Shown: positions 14,570-22,656 of the stretch, in pieces | Layout of the letters: every line of letters begins with the position of its first letter | Position numbering within the stretch: position 1 is the first letter of the stretch | IMG/VR virus record: IMGVR_UViG_3300042691_028952 | Coordinates: 1 to 33,452 of that record | DNA: 33,452 nucleotides | Direction: 5' to 3' (one strand) | Origin: a virus | The notes under the pieces: generated by a model | The model's input: only the letters and a program-made list of their open reading frames with translations | Databases searched by the model: none | Told to the model about the DNA's origin: nothing | Translations under genes and position numbers: made by a program

Positions 14570-16276
14570 ATGAAACAGCTGCTCGTTGTAATTGCGTTTG
14601 CTTGGTCCGTCGCCGGTGTTCAAGGGGCATCGTTCACGGCTCCAAGCGGATCTGGAGGAAGCGCCACGAACGCTATAACCAGTATTAACTCGGACACCAC
14701 CTTAACCCAGACGATTACGACTGGTTCAACCGGAACCGACGTCGGAGTGGCAACGTCGTCCGGCACTCACACGATCGCGTTGCCCAGCGCCGGCGCTGCT
14801 GTGCGCGGCGTGCTGTCTTCTAATGATTGGGGGCTATTTGTCGGCAAGCAAAACTCAAATGGGATGCTGACGATTTTGACGACAATGTACGCGACCGGGA
14901 CGGGCTCACCCGAAAGCGCCGTGAGCGCACGCGTAGGAGCAATCTACGCGTGCACCAATACATGCACCGGGTCTGGCCTCTACGTGAAAACGAACGGCAC
15001 CGGAACTACTGGTTGGTGGCAAATTCAAGACACGGTTGGCGTCGGCGGCAGCGGCGGCACCAACTTCCCGCCTGCGATCTACCTCGGCAGCGGGACAAAC
15101 GTGACGCTTGGCGTCGGCGTCCGGCAATTCGTCACGACGGCAAAAGGCGCGACGTTCGGAATCAACTGGATTGGGACGCCGCTCGGCGGTGAAACGGTCC
15201 GTCTCGGCGTGTCAAACACGGCCGCATCGACCATCTACATGACGAACTATGCGGCGAGCGTGATTGCCGACTGTTTTGATCCATACGTTGCGAGCAATGT
15301 CACAGCGTTTGCCATCGCTGCCACATCGACGCGCTTTTTCGATTTCGCCTGGCATTCCAACTTCAGCGGCGGGACTATTCGTCAGGAGCTTCACTGGTCA
15401 TCCGAGAAACAGCAGGAGCTTGCCGTCGCATCCGCTGGGGGAAATGGATTCCTCGCACTATCGACTAACGCGGCCGGCAGTATCGTTACAATCTCAAACG
15501 CATACATACCGCAAGCGTCGTCGATGGTGCTTTCGAACATTGTTGGCTTATCGTCCACGGTGTTCACGAATGTTCCGCTTGGTGGCACCAACATCAGCGT
15601 CAGAACGTCCGGCGGAACAAACTTCATCGACACAATCGGTGAGTTGAACAACTGGTCGTCCTATCCAACGAACGTTTGGAATAGTCGGCAAGGCGGAAGC
15701 GCGACGCTCACAAACCTAGCAGGAACAGGCGCAATAACAAACCGACCGACCATACTCACAAACTCAATCTGGATTAGTGCCGGGGCATTTGCTCCATACG
15801 GTGGTTCGGCGCTAGAAGGCGGACGCAACGGCGCAACAATAGGTAGCTACACCAACGCCGGCTCAACTTACGACCTTTGGGATTTCGACGACACCACGAA
15901 CGAGGCCGTTACGGTAACGTGGGCGCCGCGTGGATTCGCCGGTGACGTGCTTGCCGACATTCACTGGATGACGACGAATACTCTTAACGGAGCCTCCAAC
16001 GTGGTGTGGCAGATTGCAGTGAGTCAAATGGTGAGCAACAATCTTTTCGGCACGTTCAGCTACTTCACAAACAGCACGGTGCGGTTTTGGTCGTCCAACT
16101 CACTGCAAATCGCCAGGCTGCCATTGATCTCAGTCACCAACCTAAGCCCGGCAGAACTGCTCACGCTTCGTATCTCGAGAATGGGAACAGATGCAGGCGA
16201 CACTGCCGCAGGAGATACCAGGTTGCTGGGTGCTAGGATTTCATTCACGCACACAAATTATCTCGGAGGCTATTGA
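14570..16276 (+). CDS. Exported tail-fibre-like protein
   Basis: This protein has 568 residues from the ATG at 14570, five bases after the upstream stop; the longer open frame before it overlaps the previous gene and is a shadow. A signal peptide, MKQLLVVIAFAWSVAGVQG, is followed by a low-complexity Ser/Thr/Gly part. Residues 71-93 (LPSAGAAVRGVLSSNDW, then FVGKQ) match the tail-fibre repeat usually read as PDA-ARG-VST-QTF-G-K. The C-terminal 140 residues (DLWDFDDTTNEAVTVTW, GDVLADIHW, ISRMGTDAGDTAAGDTRLLG) match a beta-sandwich module I recall from podovirus tail or virion-surface proteins. This argues for a virion protein despite the signal sequence. Confidence 0.7.
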   Translation: MKQLLVVIAFAWSVAGVQGASFTAPSGSGGSATNAITSINSDTTLTQTITTGSTGTDVGVATSSGTHTIALPSAGAAVRGVLSSNDWGLFVGKQNSNGMLTILTTMYATGTGSPESAVSARVGAIYACTNTCTGSGLYVKTNGTGTTGWWQIQDTVGVGGSGGTNFPPAIYLGSGTNVTLGVGVRQFVTTAKGATFGINWIGTPLGGETVRLGVSNTAASTIYMTNYAASVIADCFDPYVASNVTAFAIAATSTRFFDFAWHSNFSGGTIRQELHWSSEKQQELAVASAGGNGFLALSTNAAGSIVTISNAYIPQASSMVLSNIVGLSSTVFTNVPLGGTNISVRTSGGTNFIDTIGELNNWSSYPTNVWNSRQGGSATLTNLAGTGAITNRPTILTNSIWISAGAFAPYGGSALEGGRNGATIGSYTNAGSTYDLWDFDDTTNEAVTVTWAPRGFAGDVLADIHWMTTNTLNGASNVVWQIAVSQMVSNNLFGTFSYFTNSTVRFWSSNSLQIARLPLISVTNLSPAELLTLRISRMGTDAGDTAAGDTRLLGARISFTHTNYLGGY

Positions 16277-16277
16277 T

Positions 16278-16778
16278 ATGAGAAAAGCTATTCTGTTTTC
16301 TCTAACCACTCTAACGCTCGCCGTTGCCATCAGGGCATCGACTGTTGTTTTGTTCAATCCGGCTTCGTCGCCAATCACAAATCAAGTGGTTCGGATTTTA
16401 CCAAGCGAAGACACTCTCCGGTGGCTTGGACGCACGGATGTTCTATTCAACCCGTCGGTGCCACCTTCTACCAACGGACTCTGGAAAGTGACCAACGGCC
16501 TTGTGCTCAACTTCACACAAGTTGACCTAGATAGAGTAGCGGCAACAAACGCCATAAATACAGCGAATGCTATAGCTGCATTTGAAGCGTTTGAGCGAAC
16601 TAATGCCGCGGCTGTCTTTGGCACATCCAAAAACGAACAATCTCGCAATTTGCGAATGGCCCTAGAGTTGGTGCTTTCTGAGATCAACATTCTTCGCACG
16701 AACGCCGGTCTTGGAATTCGGACCACGAATCAACTCAACGCTGCCATTTCAAATGCGCTCCTTAACGCTACTAACTAG
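16278..16778 (+). CDS. Exported helical protein of unknown function
   Basis: This protein has 166 residues and starts at the ATG eight bases after GGAGG (16265-16269), the best ribosome-binding site in the exported run. A signal peptide (MRKAILFSLTTLTLAVAIRA) precedes a short beta-rich part with VVLFNPASSPITNQVVRIL and DVLFNPSVPPSTNGLWKVTN, which looks like an internal repeat of VLFNP...TN (about residues 23-80). The C-terminal half is helical and Asn/Ala-rich (NAINTANAIAAFEAFERTNA), consistent with a trimeric coiled stalk. I recognise no family. A fibre accessory or chaperone role would fit its neighbours. Confidence 0.6.
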   Translation: MRKAILFSLTTLTLAVAIRASTVVLFNPASSPITNQVVRILPSEDTLRWLGRTDVLFNPSVPPSTNGLWKVTNGLVLNFTQVDLDRVAATNAINTANAIAAFEAFERTNAAAVFGTSKNEQSRNLRMALELVLSEINILRTNAGLGIRTTNQLNAAISNALLNATN

Positions 16779-17592
16779 CCTGCTGATTATCGCAACGGTT
16801 GCGTCGGCGCAGTTCTTTCTGCCTAGCAGAAGGAAGGCATTTCAAACCGTAGCGGCCGTTGGTGGCTTTTCTCCTACGGATATCTCGGGTCTCGATTTTT
16901 GGGCGAAAGCAGACGCTGAGGTATATGAAGATGCCGGCGGATCTGATGCCGCGGAGAACGGCGATCAGGTTTACGTATGGGGAGACAACAGCGGACTTAA
17001 TCGCGATGCAATCCGAGACGGGACAGGTCCGACATATACGACAGGGGTTTTTAATGGGGGGACAATGCCGTCCATGCGGTTCAATGGAACAACAATGGCG
17101 CTTGATATCAATTCCGTCTCAACTGATTACGTTGGTGCGGATTTGCCTATCTCGATTTTTGTCGTGATCGATTTAGACGGGCCAGCGGCAAATGATTTCA
17201 TCGTGTCTTTTACGAGGACAACGGACTCCGATGTCCTGTTTCGAGCATCTGCAACGGCCACCAATTGGCGATTCCAAAAGCGCGACGACGGAGCCGCGAT
17301 CAAAACAGCGGACGCCGGCGCATCGGACCCGAGTCCGCATGTGGTGGCATTCATCTCAACTGGGATTGCCGTCTCTGTTTACGTCGATGGCGCGCTGTCT
17401 GGCAGTGCAGGGCTCGACGTGGACGTTGGAACAATAACACCAGATCGCGGTCGCATCGGCAGGGGTGGCTACTCCGGATCTGCTTACCTCGATGGAGATA
17501 TAGGGGAATTGATTATTTATGATTCTGCTCTTTCAACAGGCGACCGGAATTCCGTCGAATCATACCTTAAAAGCAGATGGGGAACGCCGTGA
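16753..17592 (+). CDS. Exported LamG/concanavalin-like lectin-fold protein
   Basis: This 279-residue protein starts at an ATG overlapping the previous gene by 26 bases. The signal peptide MRSLTLLTSLLIIATVASA is followed by a LamG-type jelly-roll from about residue 38 to the end. It opens with GLDFWAKADAEVYEDAGG and VYVWGDNSGLNRDA, continues with MPSMRFNGTTMAL, and closes with LDGDIGELIIYDSALSTGDR and VESYLKSRWG. This opening and closing pair is a hallmark of secreted LamG proteins in environmental bacteria, including Planctomycetota and Verrucomicrobiota. Such domains bind carbohydrate or other surface ligands. No catalytic motif is seen. Lower GC than the capsid genes suggests capture from a host-like source. 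Confidence 0.75.
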   Translation: MRSLTLLTSLLIIATVASAQFFLPSRRKAFQTVAAVGGFSPTDISGLDFWAKADAEVYEDAGGSDAAENGDQVYVWGDNSGLNRDAIRDGTGPTYTTGVFNGGTMPSMRFNGTTMALDINSVSTDYVGADLPISIFVVIDLDGPAANDFIVSFTRTTDSDVLFRASATATNWRFQKRDDGAAIKTADAGASDPSPHVVAFISTGIAVSVYVDGALSGSAGLDVDVGTITPDRGRIGRGGYSGSAYLDGDIGELIIYDSALSTGDRNSVESYLKSRWGTP

Positions 17593-20162
17593 GGGCTGCT
17601 GCGCTTGTATTGCTGATGTCTTGCTTTTGCTCGATCGGGGCAAGTCGATACTTCGATCCGGAGCTAACGTCTGGTGCCAACAATGGCACCGACTGGTCAA
17701 ATGCATGGACAAACACACTGGGAACGCTTTCCGGAGGAGACACGTTGTTTTTATCCGGAGGGTCGACGCAGAAAGTCTACACAAATATCATGACCGTTCC
17801 GGATGGGACATTAAACAATTACATCCGCGTAAGAATCGGCCAGGACGCTGGCCATAGCGGTCGAGTGGTATTTTCGAATGCTCGATTGACGCACTCCGGA
17901 AGCGCATCGTGGATTTGGTTTGATGGAAGCAGAAGCGATGCATTCATTTCACCAACTAATCACCAGCAAGTAATTGCCGGTCCGTCGTGTATCACGAACA
18001 ACATAGGGATTTGGATTGATGGATTAGTAGGGACAATCGACAGCGACACAAGTCCGGTGTTGTGGTCGCTTCCGACTGGTGTCGGGAATCTAAAATTCTC
18101 TTACATAGGGGTGACCGGGATGACAAACACGCTTATCCACTCTCGCGGGACCGTTTTCAACGCATCTCGTGGCGGCCGTTACACAAACATGATCTTCGAA
18201 TACCTTTATTTGAACAATAACAGCGGCCAGCAATTCGCTTCGACATCGGACGCGGCAACAGAGCACGACGAAAAGGTCGTCAAGTATTGTTGGATCACAG
18301 GGAACGGAGAAGATCATTTTGAGGTTGGCGGTGGTTGGACGATTCGCGATTCAGTGATCGGCCCGTGTTCTGGAACTTCGGCGCATACTGATTTGTTCCA
18401 GTTCACCGGGAATTACTTCAAGGTCTACAATTGCGACATTCGAGAATCAATGAACGCCGTCCTTCGCTACCAGACACAGGGAGGTGTTTTGAGTCACAGT
18501 TTGATGTTTTTCAACAACATAGTTGCCGAACGATCAGCGCGTGCGAGATTCGGCGGAACGCGGAATGAATACATCCAATTCGTTCCATTCGACTCGCAGG
18601 CATCTGCTGGTGGGTTCCTAAACGGATATTCAAACGTCATTGTAGCTAACAATCTGTTTTACAACTCCATCAGCAACACTTTCGGAACAAATTACGGACT
18701 CGGAGAGTCCGAAATGTGTCGCACGGCATTCTTCGCGATGAGTCGTGGCAATTACGACACGAACAAGGTTATTTGGGATTCGAAGTTCGTAAACAATCTA
18801 GTCATCGACAAGGAGAAGGGAACGAGTTTCGCGGCGACAACAAATGCCAACCCAGCGTTGGGATACTGGAACTACACGACAAATGATTTCTGGGTTGACT
18901 ATAACGTGTTTGCGGGAACGAATTCTGTTTTAACGACTCCAAGGCAAGTAAACTATCATGACGAGGACATTATGGACGGGGTGTCCGATTACTCATTCAG
19001 TAACACAACGAACTATCCAACTTTCAGCCCGCAACGCGAGGCATACTGGAAATTCGAACTCAGCGCAAAAGACACTGTGGCCCTAAACACCGGCTACGAC
19101 CTTTCCGCCTATTTTAATTTCGATTCACTCAACAGGCCCCGCGGCGTCAATGGCGCATGGGACCGTGGGCCACTAGAGTTGCAGACAACGAACCTCATTG
19201 CCTGGCTCACGTTCGATGAATCCGACTGGACAGCGGCGCATAAAATCGTCGATTTCAGCGGATGGGGAAACCACGGGTGGAGGAGGGGGCACACAAACGA
19301 CTATCTCACGAGCATTACAAATTGGCCGTCTCGATTTGCTGCAACCAATACGCCAGGCAGCAATCAGGTTGGATGGGCCGGACACTTTACTTGGACCAAT
19401 TCGACATACGGCACATATACAAATGAAGGCGCCTACCTGGCACTAACGAATACATCCCAATTAACAAATTGGTCACAGGCGTCCGTGATGTGTTGGGCGC
19501 GACACTACCAAGTCACAACGAATAATTGCGACAATCCAGCGTTCAATTATCTCTGCGGACACACTGCCCAGTTTATTTCAGCGGGCGGAGGTGCGGCAGC
19601 TAAACCGTCATCGTGGAACTTTGGGAGAAATTCTTCAGCGCAAACAAGGCTATCAGTCCTGACGAACGGAACAGGGTCGTCAACGAGGGATAAAAACTTC
19701 CCGGACGAAAAAGATCCAACGGAAGAAACGTGGCTCGGAAACACCACCAACTGGAACCACTATGCATGGTCGTGGAGCAACGGGGTGATTCAGATGTATT
19801 TCAACGGGACAAATTGCGGTTCAGCGGACTACTCAGCGGTCACGAACAGGCTCAACCCTGGGATGAACGGCGGTGGCACTCCATGGATTGCCATCGGAGT
19901 CAATCATCACGGCGGCGATCAATGGTTACAAATTCAAGGAGGCGATGACTATCCAAACAACGGCTGGCTCCATGGCATTATTGACGATGTCCGCATTTAC
20001 ACGGGCGTCACACTCACAGCGACAAACATCTTGGACATTTACAGGGAACCGCAATACAGATCCGCGTATGAGGAATTCTTGATCGGGGCAGAGTCGGAGC
20101 CGGCAACTGTTACGACGGCTGTTTCACGGCAAACAAAACTCAGGGGAATCAAACTACGATGA
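17589..20162 (+). CDS. Exported parallel beta-helix plus LamG protein
   Basis: This protein has 857 residues from the GTG at 17589 (GTGA overlap), or 861 from the ATG at 17577; the GTG gives a cleaner signal peptide (RAAALVLLMSCFCSIGA). Residues 19-530 open with RYFDPELTSGANNGTDWSNA, a form typical of right-handed beta-helix proteins, and continue with Asn-rich repeats such as YLYLNNNSGQQFA and NLFYNSISNTFGTN. Residues 535-820 are a LamG-like domain (LIAWLTFDESDW to IIDDVRIYTGVTLTATNILD). It is the largest exported protein here and is probably a surface-binding or polysaccharide-processing factor, either a spike or a secreted product. GC content is visibly lower than in flanking structural genes. 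There is no catalytic signature I can name. Confidence 0.75.
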   Translation: MRAAALVLLMSCFCSIGASRYFDPELTSGANNGTDWSNAWTNTLGTLSGGDTLFLSGGSTQKVYTNIMTVPDGTLNNYIRVRIGQDAGHSGRVVFSNARLTHSGSASWIWFDGSRSDAFISPTNHQQVIAGPSCITNNIGIWIDGLVGTIDSDTSPVLWSLPTGVGNLKFSYIGVTGMTNTLIHSRGTVFNASRGGRYTNMIFEYLYLNNNSGQQFASTSDAATEHDEKVVKYCWITGNGEDHFEVGGGWTIRDSVIGPCSGTSAHTDLFQFTGNYFKVYNCDIRESMNAVLRYQTQGGVLSHSLMFFNNIVAERSARARFGGTRNEYIQFVPFDSQASAGGFLNGYSNVIVANNLFYNSISNTFGTNYGLGESEMCRTAFFAMSRGNYDTNKVIWDSKFVNNLVIDKEKGTSFAATTNANPALGYWNYTTNDFWVDYNVFAGTNSVLTTPRQVNYHDEDIMDGVSDYSFSNTTNYPTFSPQREAYWKFELSAKDTVALNTGYDLSAYFNFDSLNRPRGVNGAWDRGPLELQTTNLIAWLTFDESDWTAAHKIVDFSGWGNHGWRRGHTNDYLTSITNWPSRFAATNTPGSNQVGWAGHFTWTNSTYGTYTNEGAYLALTNTSQLTNWSQASVMCWARHYQVTTNNCDNPAFNYLCGHTAQFISAGGGAAAKPSSWNFGRNSSAQTRLSVLTNGTGSSTRDKNFPDEKDPTEETWLGNTTNWNHYAWSWSNGVIQMYFNGTNCGSADYSAVTNRLNPGMNGGGTPWIAIGVNHHGGDQWLQIQGGDDYPNNGWLHGIIDDVRIYTGVTLTATNILDIYREPQYRSAYEEFLIGAESEPATVTTAVSRQTKLRGIKLR

Positions 20163-20356
20163 GCAAAGACCAAAAAACCGAAACGGCATCATGGCTCCGC
20201 GGCGACCTCCCGACATGGGTCGCGGTCGTCCTGGTTAGTTTTATCGGATGGGGCGGCAAGCAAGCTTACGACCATTTCACGACCACTTTGGTCAAAGTCG
20301 TCGACACGATGCACAGCCACGACGTGCGGATCTCGATACTCGAAAAACGGCCATGA
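20159..20356 (+). CDS. Small single-pass membrane protein (lysis-region candidate)
   Basis: This 65-residue protein starts at an ATGA overlap. A polar N-terminus with WLRGDLP leads into a single membrane segment at about residues 18-38 (TWVAVVLVSFIGWGGKQA), then a short helix ending HDVRISILEKRP. The short helix resembles the DVRI-LE ends of phage holin-associated or XhlA-like proteins, though in those the order is reversed. Together with the next gene it could form a holin/antiholin or holin/spanin-like pair. No assignment is certain. Confidence 0.5.
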   Translation: MSKDQKTETASWLRGDLPTWVAVVLVSFIGWGGKQAYDHFTTTLVKVVDTMHSHDVRISILEKRP

Positions 20357-20613
20357 AAGAAACGCTGATCAAACTCTTGACCGGCGCACTCGCCAAGGGT
20401 GTCCGCTACGCTTTGACGATGGCCGGAGGGGCTGGAGTGGTTGACGGCGCTACGGGTGAAACTTACGAGCCCGAGAAACTCGCGGCGGGAATCGCCGCGG
20501 TCGTTGTTCCGTTCATCTGGTCAATCTGGGAGGACCGCGTCAAGAAGCGTAAAGCCGAATCCAACCCTTTGCAGGAAATGCCAACAACACCAACAACACC
20601 AAAAACACCATGA
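20353..20613 (+). CDS. Putative holin
   Basis: This 86-residue protein starts at an ATGA overlap. The N-terminal helix (MKETLIKLLTGALAKGVRYA) precedes a Gly/Ala turn with VDGATGETYEPEKLAAG and a membrane segment (IAAVVVPFIWSIWEDRVKKR, about residues 46-65) with a basic end, the pattern of several small phage holins. The C-terminus is a PTTPTTPKTP tail encoded by three 9-base repeats. Its position beside another small membrane protein supports a lysis role. No endolysin gene is recognisable nearby. Confidence 0.55.
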   Translation: MKETLIKLLTGALAKGVRYALTMAGGAGVVDGATGETYEPEKLAAGIAAVVVPFIWSIWEDRVKKRKAESNPLQEMPTTPTTPKTP

Positions 20614-21101
20614 AAACCATACTCGCACTCATCACGCTCGCACTCGTCACGTTCGCCACGCAGGCGGCTCCGGTTCTCGAATTGAAGCAGGAACCGCGGA
20701 TGTCCGTTGAAACGCTCGCTGCCATACGGTCCGTAAACATCGGCGACGGCGAGCAATATGGCGCCGGGCTGGGCCTGGGCTACAAGTTCAACTCGTACGT
20801 GACCGGCTGGGCCCGCGCGCTCGCCTACGAAACGGACAACTGGCGGGGTTCGACCATTGACGAGGCGAGCCTGCTCGTCGAAGCGCGACTCTTCAACAGC
20901 GGCAACGGCTCGTTCCGACTCGCGGCCATCGGTGGGGCCGATCGGGACTTCGACGCGCAAGACTGGGGGTTCTCCGTCGGACTCCGGGCAGGGCTTTCGC
21001 TGACGCCAAATTTGGGCTTGGTGGCCGAATCCAGGATCCGCGCGTGGTTCGACCAAGAAAAAGATCTGATTTCAACCGCCGGCCTAGCCTTTTCGTTCTG
21101 A
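20610..21101 (+). CDS. Phage-encoded outer-membrane beta-barrel candidate
   Basis: This 163-residue protein starts at an ATGA overlap. It begins with a signal peptide (MKTILALITLALVTFATQA), whose hydrophobic core contains a 15-base tandem duplication (20622-20651) giving LALIT-LALVT. Residues 40-163 alternate hydrophobic and polar residues in repeated strands (YGAGLGLGYKFNSYVTGWAR, SLLVEARLFNSGNGSFRLAA), and the chain ends in Phe (LISTAGLAFSF), as outer-membrane barrels do for BAM recognition. About eight strands would fit. Phage barrels such as lambda Lom are lysogenic-conversion or surface proteins, so superinfection exclusion or receptor masking is plausible. A periplasmic beta protein is the alternative. 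Confidence 0.6.
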   Translation: MKTILALITLALVTFATQAAPVLELKQEPRMSVETLAAIRSVNIGDGEQYGAGLGLGYKFNSYVTGWARALAYETDNWRGSTIDEASLLVEARLFNSGNGSFRLAAIGGADRDFDAQDWGFSVGLRAGLSLTPNLGLVAESRIRAWFDQEKDLISTAGLAFSF

Positions 21102-21364
21102 TGCCAGCCTACGAATACCAACAGGGCGGCAAGACCATCGTGCGCGTGCTTCCAGTGGAGCGCCGGGACGATTTCCCCGGGCGGGTTGTGATCCCGAGCA
21201 CGCTGCACGTCTGCCCACGGGGCGAACCGACGCAGGGCGATCAAGTCCTGCGCGGGTTCTATCGGTGCGAGGAGAAGAACGGCACGGCTGCCGTCCGGAA
21301 CACGGAGAAAGCTCTCGGGTTGACCGCGGGCAAAGTGAAAGACCTATGGAAACACGACCGCTGA
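21101..21364 (+). CDS. Small conserved phage protein (MPAYEY start)
   Basis: This 87-residue protein starts at an ATG sharing one base with the previous stop (TGATG). It reads MPAYEYQQGGKTIVRVLPVE, then FPGRVVIPSTLHVCPRGEPT and a C-terminal helix (VRNTEKALGLTAGKVKDLW). The start resembles FmdB-type small regulators (MP-YEY), but the zinc-binding Cys-x-x-Cys pairs are missing. I recall similar short phage proteins without a known function. It overlaps the next gene by 19 bases. Position in the lysis/fibre region does not define a role. Confidence 0.5.
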   Translation: MPAYEYQQGGKTIVRVLPVERRDDFPGRVVIPSTLHVCPRGEPTQGDQVLRGFYRCEEKNGTAAVRNTEKALGLTAGKVKDLWKHDR

Positions 21365-22656
21365 AAAAGAACGACGGCCGGGCATATCTCGGCCTCCTTG
21401 GACTGTTCGCGCTGGCTGCGTTCGTCGTGCTGCCGCTGGCTATCGCGTTCGGCGCCGACATCTCGCCAGGTTACACATTCACCAGCGGGGAGAGGAATGT
21501 CACACATACCAAACTGAACAGCTCGGCCGCTGGCACGATCAACACGTCGTTTTACAGCGGCAAAAGCTCGGCCGGGTCGGACCCGAATACGGCCTTTACG
21601 TTCCTTCTGCACGACACATCCCTTGACGTGTTCAAAAAAACAACTTTGGCAGTCGGCGTTTTCGACCACGCCGGATTGCTTGCAAGTCGCACGGCAAAAA
21701 CGGCTCCCGTCCTGGCCGATGCACTGATGATCGAGGACTCGGCGGCGGCGAGCGCATACAAACGAATGACCGCGACGAACTTCCTTTTCGGCGGCACGTC
21801 GACCACGGCCCCGACCAATGAAACGACATTCCCGGCGCTTCGGGGCGGGGCGCTTGGGGCGATCACGCTATCGAATATCGTCGGGGGCCTGACGGCTCAC
21901 CTGCTGCCCACCAACGGGGACGCGATCCTTGTTCTGACCGAAAACGGAGGCCGCGCGGTAAAAACGCTTTCCTTGGCCCAGATGATCACCGGGGCCACCT
22001 ACGCGACGACGAACGCCGGGACAAACTCCTCGTTGATCTGGGATGGGCAGTTGCGCGCCATCATGGAGACAAACCGGACCTTCGGCCTTGCCCAGTCATC
22101 GGCGCCAGCAACCAACGATTGGCTTCAAATGCTGGTCGCCGGCTCCTTGCGCAAAGTCATTTTGAACGATCTCCGTCTGCCGCTTGGCTATCAGAACATC
22201 GTTCAATCTACCTACACCGGGACAACCAACATTGTCTGCGTCGGGAACTGGTCGAACGTCACGACGATCGGAACGAGCACGCTTTCAAACGCTATCACGC
22301 CGCGGGCGTCGAGCAGCAAGATCCTTGTGCGGCTCGTCCTGCACGGATGCGGCGCGGGTAACAATCAGCCGGGGTTTGCGCGGGTTCTGCGGGACGGGTC
22401 CGCGATCGGCGTTGGCGACACAGATGGGTCAAATCGGACGGAAGCCGGCACGATTTTGCCGAACTCGACCGATCCTGAAACAACGGTGTGGGAGTGGCTT
22501 GATTCACCGGCCACAACTAGCGCCGTCGGGTACAACGTGCAGGTCACAGCCACCGCGAGCACGACCGTTTACATCAACCGAACGAGCAACGACACGGACA
22601 ACGCAAACCATGGGCGACTTGTGTCCACGCTCACACTGACGGAGATCCTGCAATGA
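21346..22656 (+). CDS. Tail-fibre-like protein with signal anchor
   Basis: This protein has 436 residues from the ATG at 21346, which lies inside the end of the previous gene. A charged start is followed by a hydrophobic stretch (about residues 15-37, AYLGLLGLFALAAFVVLPLA) ending FGA, a signal anchor or cleavable signal. Residues 40-70 (GYTFTSGERNVTHTKLNSSA, NTSFYSGKSS) and TAKTAPVLADALMIEDSAAA match a phage tail-fibre N-terminal pattern. The last 130 residues (ITPRASSSKILVRLVLHG, DSPATTSAVGYNVQVTATAS, VYINRTSNDTDNANHGRLVS) match a common beta-sandwich found at the end of phage tail proteins. Its stop overlaps the neck protein start (ATGA), tying it to the virion operon. Confidence 0.7.
   Translation: METRPLKKNDGRAYLGLLGLFALAAFVVLPLAIAFGADISPGYTFTSGERNVTHTKLNSSAAGTINTSFYSGKSSAGSDPNTAFTFLLHDTSLDVFKKTTLAVGVFDHAGLLASRTAKTAPVLADALMIEDSAAASAYKRMTATNFLFGGTSTTAPTNETTFPALRGGALGAITLSNIVGGLTAHLLPTNGDAILVLTENGGRAVKTLSLAQMITGATYATTNAGTNSSLIWDGQLRAIMETNRTFGLAQSSAPATNDWLQMLVAGSLRKVILNDLRLPLGYQNIVQSTYTGTTNIVCVGNWSNVTTIGTSTLSNAITPRASSSKILVRLVLHGCGAGNNQPGFARVLRDGSAIGVGDTDGSNRTEAGTILPNSTDPETTVWEWLDSPATTSAVGYNVQVTATASTTVYINRTSNDTDNANHGRLVSTLTLTEILQ

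Noticed and set aside
21101-21364. FmdB-type zinc-ribbon regulator
   Set aside because: Only the MP-YEY start agrees; the required Cys-x-x-Cys pairs are absent.
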